64,000 nucleotides of DNA from Microbacterium aurum (GTDB lineage Bacteria > Actinomycetota > Actinomycetes > Actinomycetales > Microbacteriaceae): contig NZ_JAFBCQ010000001.1 in NCBI RefSeq assembly GCF_016907815.1, positions 2,604,001-2,668,000 of the forward strand, given 5' to 3'. The notes beneath the pieces are model-generated. The model searched no databases. It was not told the DNA's origin and saw only the letters and a list, made by a program, of their open reading frames with translations. The position numbers and the translations under genes were made by a program. Positions 25,940 through 34,073 of the stretch are shown piece by piece. Numbering within the stretch: position 1 is the stretch's first letter; every line of letters begins with the position of its first letter.

Positions 25940-25995
25940 CCGGCATCGGCGTTCGCCGTGGGCGTGGTCCACGACGGCACGCCGACGGCGTCGGT

Positions 25996-26598
25996 TCAGC
26001 CGGTCGCCTGGAGCCGACGCCACAGCGCGTCGGTCTGCGCGATCGTGTGCTCGAGCGTGCCGGCGGTGTCGATCACGACATCGGCGACCGCCAGACGGGC
26101 GGCGTCGTCGACCTGCGAGGCGATGCGGGCGCGGGCGTCGTCCTCGGTCAGCCCCCGCAGCGAGACGAGACGCGCGATGCGGACGGATGCCGGGGCATGC
26201 GCCACGACGATGAGATCCCAGGGATCGTCGACGCGCGCCTCCACCAGCAGCGGCACGTCGTAGACGACGACCGCGCCCGGATCGGCGGCGAACGCCGCCG
26301 CGAAGCGCCGCGCCGACTCCTCCCGTACGGCGGGGTGCACGATGCCGTTCAGGCGCGCGAGGGCGTCGGGGTCGCCGAAGACGACGCCGCCGAGCGCGGC
26401 ACGGTCGAGCGCGCCGTCCGCAGTGAGCATCTCGCCGCCGAAGGCCGCCGCGATCCGCTCCAGCACGGGCGAGCCCGGTGCCTGCACGTCGCGGACGATC
26501 GCGTCGGCGTCGACGATCACCGCACCGTGCTCGGCGAGACGACGCGCGATCGTCGACTTGCCGGAGGCGATCCCTCCGGTCAGCGCGATGAGAGGCAT
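25996..26598 (-). CDS. coaE: Dephospho-CoA kinase
   Basis: 200 aa from the ATG at 26598. It phosphorylates dephospho-CoA in the last step of coenzyme A synthesis. The P-loop LTGGIASGKSTIARRLAEHG is at the N-terminus, followed by VDADAIVRDVQ (acidic residue near the active site). GIVHPAVREE and VYDVPLLVEA are the usual CoaE blocks, and LRGLTEDDARARIASQ is the lid region. Between uvrB and rpsA, as in many actinobacteria, where coaE, uvrB and rpsA cluster; here two signalling genes sit between coaE and rpsA. Confidence 0.95.
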   Translation of the reverse strand: MPLIALTGGIASGKSTIARRLAEHGAVIVDADAIVRDVQAPGSPVLERIAAAFGGEMLTADGALDRAALGGVVFGDPDALARLNGIVHPAVREESARRFAAAFAADPGAVVVYDVPLLVEARVDDPWDLIVVAHAPASVRIARLVSLRGLTEDDARARIASQVDDAARLAVADVVIDTAGTLEHTIAQTDALWRRLQATG

Positions 26599-26611
26599 GG
26601 TCGACAGCCTG

Positions 26612-27790
26612 TCACGACGACGGCGACGACGGCGCATCGAGGAGCACCGAAGCACCGGGCGTCTGTGCGGCACGCTGCGCCGCGTCGCGCGCACCATCCA
26701 GCAGTCGGTCGATGTCATAGCCGGCATCCTCGGTGAAGGCGACACCGACGCTGACGTACGGGAACAGGCCCGACTGCGAGCGGGCGAGCTCCTCGGTGCA
26801 GCCGCGGTAGATCGTCGCGCCCAGGCGTCGCGCGTCGGCGGCCGTCGTCGCCAGCGCGCACACGGCCAGGCGATCGGCCCCGTCCTCGCCGACGATCGCC
26901 GAGGCGGGCGCGTAGCGGCGCACGGCCTGCCGGCAGGCCCCGGTGATGTCATCGGCGACCTCGGGACCGAACGCCGTGCGGATCTCCGAGATGCCCTCGA
27001 CGCGGATGACCACGAGCGCCACCCCCTCCGACCGCCACTGCGCCCGCTCGACGATGTCGGCGCTCGCGCCGGCGAACGTCCCGGCGAGCATGACGCCGTC
27101 GAAGGCCACGCCGCCCTCCGTGAGCCATTCGTAGCGCTGCTCGGAGGTGTGGTGCGAACGCAGCACCGAGGTGACGATGGCGGCGACAACGGTCAGCGTG
27201 ACCGTGACGAAGTTGGCACTGATCGACCCGAGCCATTCCGAGAACAGCGCGCTGTCGTGACCCAGGACGAGGAAGACCGTCAGCCGGACGGCGTAGAAGA
27301 CCGCGGCGATCAGCAGCACCGCCGCCAGCGCCCACGAACTGTGGATGTGCCGCAGCGGCGGGCGCAGGGTCTCGATGGCGCCCGCGACGAACAGCGCCAC
27401 CAGGCACGCCGCCATGGTCGTCCAGCCGCCCCAGCTGCCGAGCGCGTCCGCCTGGAGCAGCGCCGCGACGAAGGTCGCCGCGGCCAGCACCGCGAGCAGA
27501 CCCGCTGCGTAGCCGATCGGACGGTCGTTGAACCGGCGCGTGCCGACCCACATGAACCCGGGCACGAGCACGAACAGGGTGTTGCCGACGGCGACCGACA
27601 GTGCGCCACCGACGCCGGAGGACCAGGCCATGTACGCGACCGTCGTCGCCAGGCCGCAGAAGAACGCGACCGCCCAGAGCCGACCCGGCCCCACGTCGCG
27701 GCGGATGACGGTGTCGAGGATGAAGGTGAGGCTGGCGACGGATGCCACGAGCGCGGTCATCACCGTGACGGTGAACAGATCCAGGGTCAT
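26612..27790 (-). CDS. Membrane protein with degenerate GGDEF domain
   Basis: 392 aa. About seven or eight hydrophobic segments fill residues 5-215, then a cytoplasmic domain of about 170 residues follows. That domain has GGDEF-family layout: WRSEGVALVVIRVEGISEIRTAFG resembles the first strand and helix, but the signature position reads VGEDGADRLAVCAL instead of RxGGDEFxxL. The metal and substrate residues of a diguanylate cyclase are therefore missing, so it is probably a sensor or scaffold rather than an active cyclase. The gene overlaps the upstream histidine kinase by 4 bases (ATGA), suggesting they work together. Confidence 0.75.
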   Translation of the reverse strand: MTLDLFTVTVMTALVASVASLTFILDTVIRRDVGPGRLWAVAFFCGLATTVAYMAWSSGVGGALSVAVGNTLFVLVPGFMWVGTRRFNDRPIGYAAGLLAVLAAATFVAALLQADALGSWGGWTTMAACLVALFVAGAIETLRPPLRHIHSSWALAAVLLIAAVFYAVRLTVFLVLGHDSALFSEWLGSISANFVTVTLTVVAAIVTSVLRSHHTSEQRYEWLTEGGVAFDGVMLAGTFAGASADIVERAQWRSEGVALVVIRVEGISEIRTAFGPEVADDITGACRQAVRRYAPASAIVGEDGADRLAVCALATTAADARRLGATIYRGCTEELARSQSGLFPYVSVGVAFTEDAGYDIDRLLDGARDAAQRAAQTPGASVLLDAPSSPSS

Positions 27791-29457
27791 CGCGTCACCC
27801 GCGTCCCCGCCTTGGCCGGCAGCGCGACGGTGAACGTCGAGCCGACCCCGGGCTCGGAGGCCACCGTCAGCTCACCGTCGTGGGCCCGGACGATCTCGTG
27901 GCTGATGGCAAGTCCCAGGCCGTTGCCGGCGATGTCCTCGGAGGCGCGGAAGAACCGTTCGAAGACGCGACCGCGATCCTCTTCGCCGATCCCGATGCCG
28001 GTGTCGCGCACCGCGATCGTCGTCGTGTCCCCATCGGTGTGGACGGTGACCTCGATCGACCCGCCGTCGCGGTTGAACTTGATCGCATTGCCCAGCAGGT
28101 TGTCGATCACCTGTCGCAGCCGTCCCGGATCGGCGTAGGCGACGGCGCTCTCCGCCCCGTCGACGGTGACCTTGATGACGCGGTCGTCCGCGAGCGGGCG
28201 GAGCGCGAGGATCGACGCGCGCACGATCTCGACCACGTCGATCTCGCGCGGATGCACCGACGACTCCACCGACTGCAGCGAACGCCGCGACGCGGTGAGG
28301 ATGTCGGCGACGATCGCGAGGAGGCGCTCGCTGCTGCTGAGCGCGGTGTCGACGTAGCGGCGGGCGCGCTCCGGCAGGTCCTCCTCGTCGAGCGCGAGTT
28401 CGAGGTAGCCGAGCACCGATGTCAGCGGCGTGCGCAGTTCGTGCGACACCGAGGCGACGAGGTCGTCGCGGGCGCGCAGCGCCTCGCGCTCCGCCGTCAC
28501 ATCGCGTGCCACGAGCACGGCCCCGCCGTCCTCGCCGCGATGGTCGATGAGCCGCCGTGCCGTGAACGTCAGCGCCGAGCGGCGACCCTCGGCATCCTGC
28601 GACCACACCACGACATCGTCGAACGTCTCGCCGCGCCGGGTGCGCGCCAGCGGGTGGTCGTTCGCCGGCAGCGGCGTGCGGCCGTCCTCGGCGAGCAGAG
28701 TCGTCCGCCCCGACGCCGGGTGCAGTTCGGGAATCGCGCTGCTGAGGCGACCGACGGCGTCGTTCTCGTAGACGATGTCACCGCCGACCGACAGCCGCAC
28801 GACGCCGAAGTCGACGGTGTCGAGCACCTCGGTCACCAGCTGCTCCTGGCGCACGGCGGCGGAGCGGGCGAACGCGAGCCGCGCCGCCTGCGCATCGAGC
28901 AGGTCGCGCTGTGCGGTGAACCGGCGTGTGGCCACGTAGCCCGCGCTGCTGATCGCGATGATGACGATCGGCAGCAGCAGGGTCGAGAAGGTGAAGGCGG
29001 ATGCCGGGCCGACCACCAGCAGCACCCAGTACAGCAGCGGGATCAGCACGCAGCTGACGATGAGGCCGGCCAGCCCGAGCGACGCGAGCCACATCGCCGG
29101 GAACGCCCAGAGCAGGCCGAGACCCGCCGGCGGCTCCGCGACGCGCAGCACCGCGATCGCCACGATGTCGACCAGCGGCACGAGAGCGACCCACGCGGGC
29201 GCGACCCTCGTCCACGGGACGGCGAGCGTCGCGATCGTCGCGACGGCGATGAGGAGGGTGCCGATCGCGAACACGCCGGGGCTGCTCAGCACCCCGGCGA
29301 GGGTGCCGCCGACGAACAGGACGACGACGATGCCGCACAACAGCAGTTGGTTGCCGACGGCGACCCGGTCGCGCAAGTCGAACCGCAGTGTCGTGCGCCG
29401 ACGCGTGCGCGGCGTCGCGGACGGCGCACCCGCCGCTGTCGCTCGTCTCATCCGCAC
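27787..29457 (-). CDS. Membrane sensor histidine kinase with PAS-like domain
   Basis: 556 aa. Several hydrophobic segments between about residues 35 and 175 form the membrane part. A PAS-like region at about 205-320 ends in LVARDVTAEREALRARDDLV. The HisKA box VASVSHELRTPLTSVLGYLE places the phosphoacceptor at His339. The ATPase domain has the N box (IDNLLGNAIKFN, about 451), G1 DTGIGI (about 485) and G2 GNGLGLAI (about 511). No response regulator gene is nearby, so this is an orphan kinase. It overlaps the degenerate GGDEF gene downstream. The exact start is uncertain because of a basic, low-complexity N-terminus. Confidence 0.88.
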   Translation of the reverse strand: MRMRRATAAGAPSATPRTRRRTTLRFDLRDRVAVGNQLLLCGIVVVLFVGGTLAGVLSSPGVFAIGTLLIAVATIATLAVPWTRVAPAWVALVPLVDIVAIAVLRVAEPPAGLGLLWAFPAMWLASLGLAGLIVSCVLIPLLYWVLLVVGPASAFTFSTLLLPIVIIAISSAGYVATRRFTAQRDLLDAQAARLAFARSAAVRQEQLVTEVLDTVDFGVVRLSVGGDIVYENDAVGRLSSAIPELHPASGRTTLLAEDGRTPLPANDHPLARTRRGETFDDVVVWSQDAEGRRSALTFTARRLIDHRGEDGGAVLVARDVTAEREALRARDDLVASVSHELRTPLTSVLGYLELALDEEDLPERARRYVDTALSSSERLLAIVADILTASRRSLQSVESSVHPREIDVVEIVRASILALRPLADDRVIKVTVDGAESAVAYADPGRLRQVIDNLLGNAIKFNRDGGSIEVTVHTDGDTTTIAVRDTGIGIGEEDRGRVFERFFRASEDIAGNGLGLAISHEIVRAHDGELTVASEPGVGSTFTVALPAKAGTRVTR

Positions 29458-29513
29458 TCCATGACGCTACCGCTCGCGGCGGGCTCGCCGGGACACGACG
29501 CCCGCAGAACGGC

Positions 29514-29561
29514 GAACGGGCCGCCACCGGCGACGAGAAGGTCGACGGTGACGGCCCGTTC
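29514..29561 (-). terminator. rpsA terminator hairpin
   Basis: Arms gaacgggccgccaccg (29514-29529) and its near-complement (29546-29561) pair over 16 bp with one mismatch and a 16-base loop. It lies just beyond the rpsA stop and before the histidine kinase gene on the same strand. Confidence 0.7.
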
Positions 29562-29575
29562 GGAAGGGGTTCGGC

Positions 29576-31024
29576 TCAGCGACCCGAGAGCTTCTCGCGG
29601 AGCGCCGCGAGCGCCTCGTCGTCGGCGAGGGTGCCGCCGCCGACCGTCTCCGAAGAGAAGGAGGAGGCACCGGTCTCGACCGGAGCGGCCGCCTCAGCCT
29701 CGAGGGCCTTCGCGACGGCAGCCTTGTGCTGCTCCCAGCGCGCCTGAGCGGCGGCGTACTCCTGCTCCCACTTCTCACGCTGCGCGTCGAAGCCCTCGAG
29801 CCAGGCACCCGACTCGGGGTCGAAGCCCTCGGGGTACTTGTACTCGCCGTTCTCGTCGTACTCGGTCGCCATGCCGTACAGCGCCGGGTCGAACTCGGTG
29901 CCGTTGGGGTCGACCGACTCGTTGGCCTGCTTGAGCGACAGCGAGATGCGGCGACGCTCGAGGTCGATGTCGATGATCTTGACGAAGACCTCTTCACCGA
30001 CCGACACGACCTGCTCGGCGAGCTCGACGTGCTTGCCGGAGAGCTCGGAGATGTGCACGAGGCCCTCGATGCCGTCCGCGACGCGGACGAACGCACCGAA
30101 CGGGACGAGCTTGGTGACCTTGCCCGGCGCGACCTGACCGATCGCGTGGGTGCGGGCGAAGACCTGCCACGGGTCCTCCTGCGTCGCCTTCAGCGACAGC
30201 GAGACGCGCTCGCGGTCGAGGTCGACCTCGAGGATCTCGACGGTGACCTCCTGGCCCACCTCGACGACCTCGGAGGCGTGCTCGATGTGCTTCCACGACA
30301 GCTCGGAGACGTGCACGAGGCCGTCCACGCCGCCGAGGTCGACGAACGCACCGAAGTTGACGATCGACGAGACGACACCCTTGCGGACCTGACCCTTGTG
30401 CAGGTTGTTGAGGAACGTGGTGCGCGACTCCGACTGCGTCTGCTCGAGCAGGGCGCGGCGGCTCAGCACGACGTTGTTGCGGTTCTTGTCGAGCTCGAGG
30501 ATCTTCGCCTCGATCTCCTGACCGAGGTACGGCGTGAGGTCGCGGACGCGACGCAACTCGATGAGCGATGCCGGGAGGAACCCGCGCAGGCCGATGTCGA
30601 CGATGAGGCCACCCTTGACGACCTCGATGACGGTGCCGGTGACGACCCCGTCGTTCTCCTTGATCTTCTCGACGTCGCCCCAGGCGCGCTCGTACTGCGC
30701 CCGCTTCTTGGAGAGGATGAGGCGGCCTTCCTTGTCCTCCTTCTGGAGGACGAGGGCTTCGACCTCGTCGCCGACCTTGACGACCTCGTTCGGGTCGACG
30801 TCGTGCTTGATGGAGAGCTCGCGCGAGGGGATGACGCCCTCGGTCTTGTACCCGACGTCGAGGAGGACCTCGTCGCGGTCGATCTTCACGACGGTGCCTT
30901 CGATGAGGTCTCCGTCGTTGAAGAACTTCAGGGTCTTCTCGACCGCGGCCAGGAAGTCCTCAGCAGATCCGATGTCGTTGATGGCGACCTGCTTGGTGGC
31001 CGGGGCGGTCGTTGCGGTAGTCAT
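29576..31024 (-). CDS. rpsA: 30S ribosomal protein S1
   Basis: 482 aa. S1 helps bind mRNA to the 30S subunit. Four S1 RNA-binding repeats are seen, beginning near residues 36 (GDLIEGTVVKIDRDEVLLDVGY), 122 (NDGVVTGTVIEVVKGGLIVDIGL), 210 (KGQVRKGVVSSIVNFGAFVDLGG) and 295 (GQVAPGKVTKLVPFGAFVRVADG). This is the four-repeat actinobacterial form. The C-terminal hundred residues are acidic and Ala/Glu-rich, ending ALAALREKLSGR. An AAGGACAA site precedes the ATG. The gene has a long leader and its own terminator, so it is likely a single-gene transcript. Confidence 0.97.
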   Translation of the reverse strand: MTTATTAPATKQVAINDIGSAEDFLAAVEKTLKFFNDGDLIEGTVVKIDRDEVLLDVGYKTEGVIPSRELSIKHDVDPNEVVKVGDEVEALVLQKEDKEGRLILSKKRAQYERAWGDVEKIKENDGVVTGTVIEVVKGGLIVDIGLRGFLPASLIELRRVRDLTPYLGQEIEAKILELDKNRNNVVLSRRALLEQTQSESRTTFLNNLHKGQVRKGVVSSIVNFGAFVDLGGVDGLVHVSELSWKHIEHASEVVEVGQEVTVEILEVDLDRERVSLSLKATQEDPWQVFARTHAIGQVAPGKVTKLVPFGAFVRVADGIEGLVHISELSGKHVELAEQVVSVGEEVFVKIIDIDLERRRISLSLKQANESVDPNGTEFDPALYGMATEYDENGEYKYPEGFDPESGAWLEGFDAQREKWEQEYAAAQARWEQHKAAVAKALEAEAAAPVETGASSFSSETVGGGTLADDEALAALREKLSGR

Positions 31025-31185
31025 GTAGTGGGTTGTCCTTGTTGGGTTAGATGTCGGGCTCCGGCGAGGCGGTGCCGCCTCAGCATCCGTCCGAAGACGA
31101 GCGAATGCCGCCGCCGGAGCGGTCGGTCAGGGATTGCGTGTCACGATTGCACGGCGAAGAGCCACACGAGTGACAGTCCAGGGTA
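31025..31185 (-). promoter_or_regulatory. rpsA promoter and long 5' leader
   Basis: TACCCT on the minus strand at 31180-31185 is a plausible -10, giving a leader of about 145-150 nt before the rpsA ATG. The leader ends with a Shine-Dalgarno site (aaggac). The rest, to 31238, holds no gene. A long leader on rpsA is compatible with autoregulation by S1, but no specific fold was established. Confidence 0.35.
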
Positions 31186-31238
31186 TCAGAGATCGCGGGA
31201 GCGCCGCCGGCGATGTCATCCTCCCCCGGCGGGCGCCG

Positions 31239-32230
31239 TCAGCCCATCAGCGGGTCGGCGGGGTGCTGCGGATCCAGCGCAGGGGCGCCGGGGCGTGACA
31301 GGGTCAGCACCGCCCACGCCACCCGCGGGCTGCGAGCCAGCTCATCCTCGATCGCGTTCAGCCGCGCGGCGACGGTGTGCTCCGCGGTGTCGCCCTCGAG
31401 ATCGACGGCCGCGACGAGGGAGACACGTCCGGGGCCGACGTATTCGATGTGCAGATAGGTGATCTGGGCGATCTCCGGCTGGGCGAGCAGCCACTGCACC
31501 GCGGCGGCGCGGACCTCGGGCTCGACCACCACACCGACGAGGAACCGCCGGTTCTGCCGGATGAGCACGACGGCGACGACCGCGAGCAGCACGCCCACGA
31601 GGATCGAGCCGACAGCGTCGGGCACCGCGGACCCGGTCACCTGGTGCAGCAGAATCCCGCCGAAGGCGATGACGAGGCCGATGAGCGCCGCGGCATCCTC
31701 GAAGAACACCGCGCCCGGCGTCGGGTCGGACGTGCCCATCACATAGTCGAGCAGGTCGCGATGACTCTCCCGAGCGTCACGACGCGACTGCCGCAGCGCC
31801 TGCAGGAACGAGGTCCCCTCGAGGACGAACGCCACCGCCAGCGCGGCGTAGGAGACGCCGAACAGCTCGGCGGGCGCCGGGTTCAGCAGTTCCTGATGCC
31901 GTGCATGATCGAGACCCCGGCGCCGACGGCGAACAGGCCGAACGCCGCGAACAGCGACCACACGTACGCGTCGCGCCCGTAGCCGGCCGGATGCCGCGGG
32001 TCGCGCGGCCGCACCGCGCGTCGCGCGGCGACGTAGAGGAAGACCTCGTTGCCGGTGTCGGCCCAGGAGTGCGCCGCCTCGGCGAGCATGCTGGCGGCGC
32101 CGGTGAGCACGGCGGCGACGGTCTTCGCGATCGCGATGAGCAGGTTCGCGCCGAACGCGATCAGCACCGTGAGCATCGACTCGGGTTGCGGCGCGGCGCG
32201 GTCCGGGCGGGTCGGCGACGTGGGCATCAC
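31239..32230 (-). pseudogene. Cation-efflux (CDF) transporter gene with a single-base frameshift
   Basis: Two minus-strand reading frames together make one cation diffusion facilitator of about 330 aa. The first (from 32230, or the ATG at 32227) has two helices with the metal-site motif MLAEAAHSWADTGNEVFL and ends GAGVSIMHGIRNC-stop. The second resumes at QELLNPAPAELFGVSYAALA and continues through VFFEDAAALIGLVIAFGGIL to the cytoplasmic ferredoxin-like domain. Restoring one base near 31895 (ATCAG to ATCCAG) gives HGIQELLNP, the expected family sequence. CDF proteins export Zn, Fe, Mn or Co. This is either a genuine recent mutation or a sequencing error. Confidence 0.8.
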
Positions 32231-32255
32231 GTTACGCCCGCGCGCCGGATCGGCG

Positions 32256-32684
32256 TCACCGGTCGGCGTCGACCTCGCCGTCGAGGTAGTACCACCGGCC
32301 GAGCGCGAACCGGAACCGGCTCACCTCGTGCAACCGCCCGCTCTCCGCGGTGCGGGGGTCGCGCCACGACGCGACGAACTCGACGACGCCGCGGCGATCG
32401 CCGGGTCGGCCTTCGTCGGCGCGCACGATGTCGAGCCGGTCCCAGCGCAGTCCGTCGTCCAGGTCGACGGATGCCGGGGCTGTCGAGGGATGCCAGGAGT
32501 CGCGAACGTGGCGGGCATGGCCGAGCGCGAAGGCGGTGAACCGCGATCGCATGAGCTGCTCCGCCGTCGCCGCCGGGGCGCCGGCCAGGACCGGGCCGCA
32601 GCAGTCGCCGTACGCGCCGCCACCGCACAGACAGGGCGCGTCGGCCGAGGGCGTTCTCCCCTGCGCGGCGACTCCGAAGGACAT
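32256..32684 (-). CDS. YchJ-family (UPF0225) SEC-C protein
   Basis: 142 aa from the ATG at 32684. The N-terminal SEC-C-like zinc motif reads PCLCGGGAYGDCCGPVL. It is followed by the YchJ core AEQLMRSRFTAFALG with HVRDSWHPS, and the final RFRFALGRWYYLDGEV. The biochemical role is unknown; SEC-C modules bind zinc and often mediate protein interaction. TACGAT at 32692-32697 (minus) lies seven bases before the ATG, so a leaderless mRNA is likely. A perfect DnaA-box 9-mer lies at its -35 region. Confidence 0.88.
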   Translation of the reverse strand: MSFGVAAQGRTPSADAPCLCGGGAYGDCCGPVLAGAPAATAEQLMRSRFTAFALGHARHVRDSWHPSTAPASVDLDDGLRWDRLDIVRADEGRPGDRRGVVEFVASWRDPRTAESGRLHEVSRFRFALGRWYYLDGEVDADR

Positions 32685-32699
32685 GGGCTCGATCGTACG

Positions 32700-32708
32700 T
32701 GTGGATAA
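32700..32708 (-). promoter_or_regulatory. Perfect DnaA-box 9-mer
   Basis: TTATCCACA on the minus strand, identical to the consensus DnaA box, between divergent ychJ and the lipoprotein gene and just upstream of the ychJ -10. A single box in GC-rich sequence is notable but could be chance or a titration site. Confidence 0.35.
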
Positions 32709-32747
32709 CCTGATCGCGCGTCGGCGGAGGTGGCTAACGTGGGGCGC

Positions 32748-33284
32748 ATGGCAGAGGGACGGTGGCGTCTGACGGCGCACGCGGCGGCGGCGCTGCTGGC
32801 GCTCGCCGCGCTGACGGCGTGCACCCCCGACCCGACGCCGACGCCCTCCCCGACCGGCTTCGCCTCAGAGGAGGAGGCCTTCGCCGCCGCTGAAGACACG
32901 ACTCGCGCCTACGTGGCAGCAACCAACGCCATCCAACTCGCCGACCCGTCGACGTTCGAGCCCTTATTCGAGCTGACAACTGGGGAACAGAATGCCTTCG
33001 ACCGCAAACGATTGTCTGAGTACCACGCGGCGGGCTACACCATGTCAGGCGTTACGACGATCAACGCGCTGGAGCCAGAGGCGTGGGACGAGGCGTCCGC
33101 GAGTGTGACTCTTCTCGCCTGCTTTGATGTGTCCGGTCTCGAGATCGAGGACAACTCCGGTTCATCGATAATCGCGCCTGACCGGCCACCGGAGCAGAGT
33201 CTGATGATCTCTCTTGTAAGAGTTGGGGCCGATCTCTTGATTGACTCCATTGCCGGAGCTGAAGAGAGCAACGTATGCGCGTGA
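32748..33284 (+). CDS. Putative lipoprotein of unknown function
   Basis: 178 aa from the ATG at 32748, seven bases after TAACGT, consistent with a leaderless mRNA. A signal peptide (RWRLTAHAAAALLALAALTAC) ends in the lipobox ALTAC, so the mature protein would be lipid-anchored at the Cys, followed by a Thr/Pro linker. The rest resembles small export-associated proteins with FASEEEAFAAAEDTTRAYVA and a later VTLLACFDVSG strand, and may form a cystatin- or NTF2-like fold, but no family is certain. From about 32885 the codon use is visibly less GC-rich than flanking genes. It overlaps the next gene by 10 bases. Confidence 0.75.
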   Translation: MAEGRWRLTAHAAAALLALAALTACTPDPTPTPSPTGFASEEEAFAAAEDTTRAYVAATNAIQLADPSTFEPLFELTTGEQNAFDRKRLSEYHAAGYTMSGVTTINALEPEAWDEASASVTLLACFDVSGLEIEDNSGSSIIAPDRPPEQSLMISLVRVGADLLIDSIAGAEESNVCA

Positions 33285-34036
33285 TGCTCGTCCTCGTAGT
33301 TCTTGTCGCGGGACTAAGTACGGCCGCTTCAGCACAGTCGCCATGCGACTACATGATCGAGAACTGCAATACCAAGAGCACCGGTGCGTCCGTCGAGGTC
33401 TCGGGGACGATTCCGGGCGGGCGGGACACCACGGGCGGAGGTGGCGAGCGCGGCGGTAACGCTCGGGACCCGGGCGCAGCGGCTCCCGACGCGGATGACG
33501 AGTGTGTCGGCGCGCTCTGCTATCGGATACCGATCACGTACGAGGTCGGGATACTCCGCCCGACGCTGACCGACGTCGCCTCCTTCGCGCCGGCGGACCT
33601 CGGGCTCACCGACGAGCCCGACGGAGTGGGCATCGTGGGCATGCCGGTGAACTTCGTCGTCACCGCGACGAGCCACGAGCAGACCGGCGAACTGTTCGAT
33701 CTCCCGGTGACCGTGCGGTTCACACCGGACTCCGTCGTCTTCGTCTACGGCGATGGGGCGACGCGCACCGCCGCTGACGGCGGCCGGTCCCTGTCTGCGC
33801 TCGGCCTCCCTCAGTTCAGCGCGACGCCCACGAGCCACGCCTATGCCGCGCGCGGCACGTACACGGCATCCGCCCTCGTGCGGTATGCGGCGGAGGTCGA
33901 CTTCGGCAGTGGATGGGTGCCCGTTCCCGGGCTCCTCGCGATCCCCACCGCCAACGCGACGATCGACGTCCTCGAGGCGCGCACGGCGCTCGTCGACCGG
34001 ACCTGCATCGAAGACCCCGCCGGCGTCGGCTGCTGA
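33275..34036 (+). CDS. Secreted protein with PKD-like domain
   Basis: 253 aa. Signal peptide MRVMLVLVVLVAGLSTAASA with probable cleavage before QSPCDY. A Gly/Arg/Asp-rich low-complexity linker follows, then DDECVGALCYRIPITYEVG. The C-terminal half contains VRFTPDSVVFVYGDGATRTA and, later, SHAYAARGTYTASALVRYAA, the 'YGDG...H.Y...G.Y' pattern of a PKD fold. It is probably exported and binds a surface partner or polymer. Six cysteines could form disulfides. The first 150 bases share the lower GC of the lipoprotein gene, with which it overlaps by 10 bases. Confidence 0.75.
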   Translation: MRVMLVLVVLVAGLSTAASAQSPCDYMIENCNTKSTGASVEVSGTIPGGRDTTGGGGERGGNARDPGAAAPDADDECVGALCYRIPITYEVGILRPTLTDVASFAPADLGLTDEPDGVGIVGMPVNFVVTATSHEQTGELFDLPVTVRFTPDSVVFVYGDGATRTAADGGRSLSALGLPQFSATPTSHAYAARGTYTASALVRYAAEVDFGSGWVPVPGLLAIPTANATIDVLEARTALVDRTCIEDPAGVGC

Positions 34037-34073
34037 CCGCGCTGCCGCAGCCGTCCGCGGATAGACTCCGCGC

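Noticed and set aside
25912..25980. Longer uvrB start
   Set aside because: It would translate the promoter motif itself; the ATG at 25911 has the leaderless geometry and matches the family's start.
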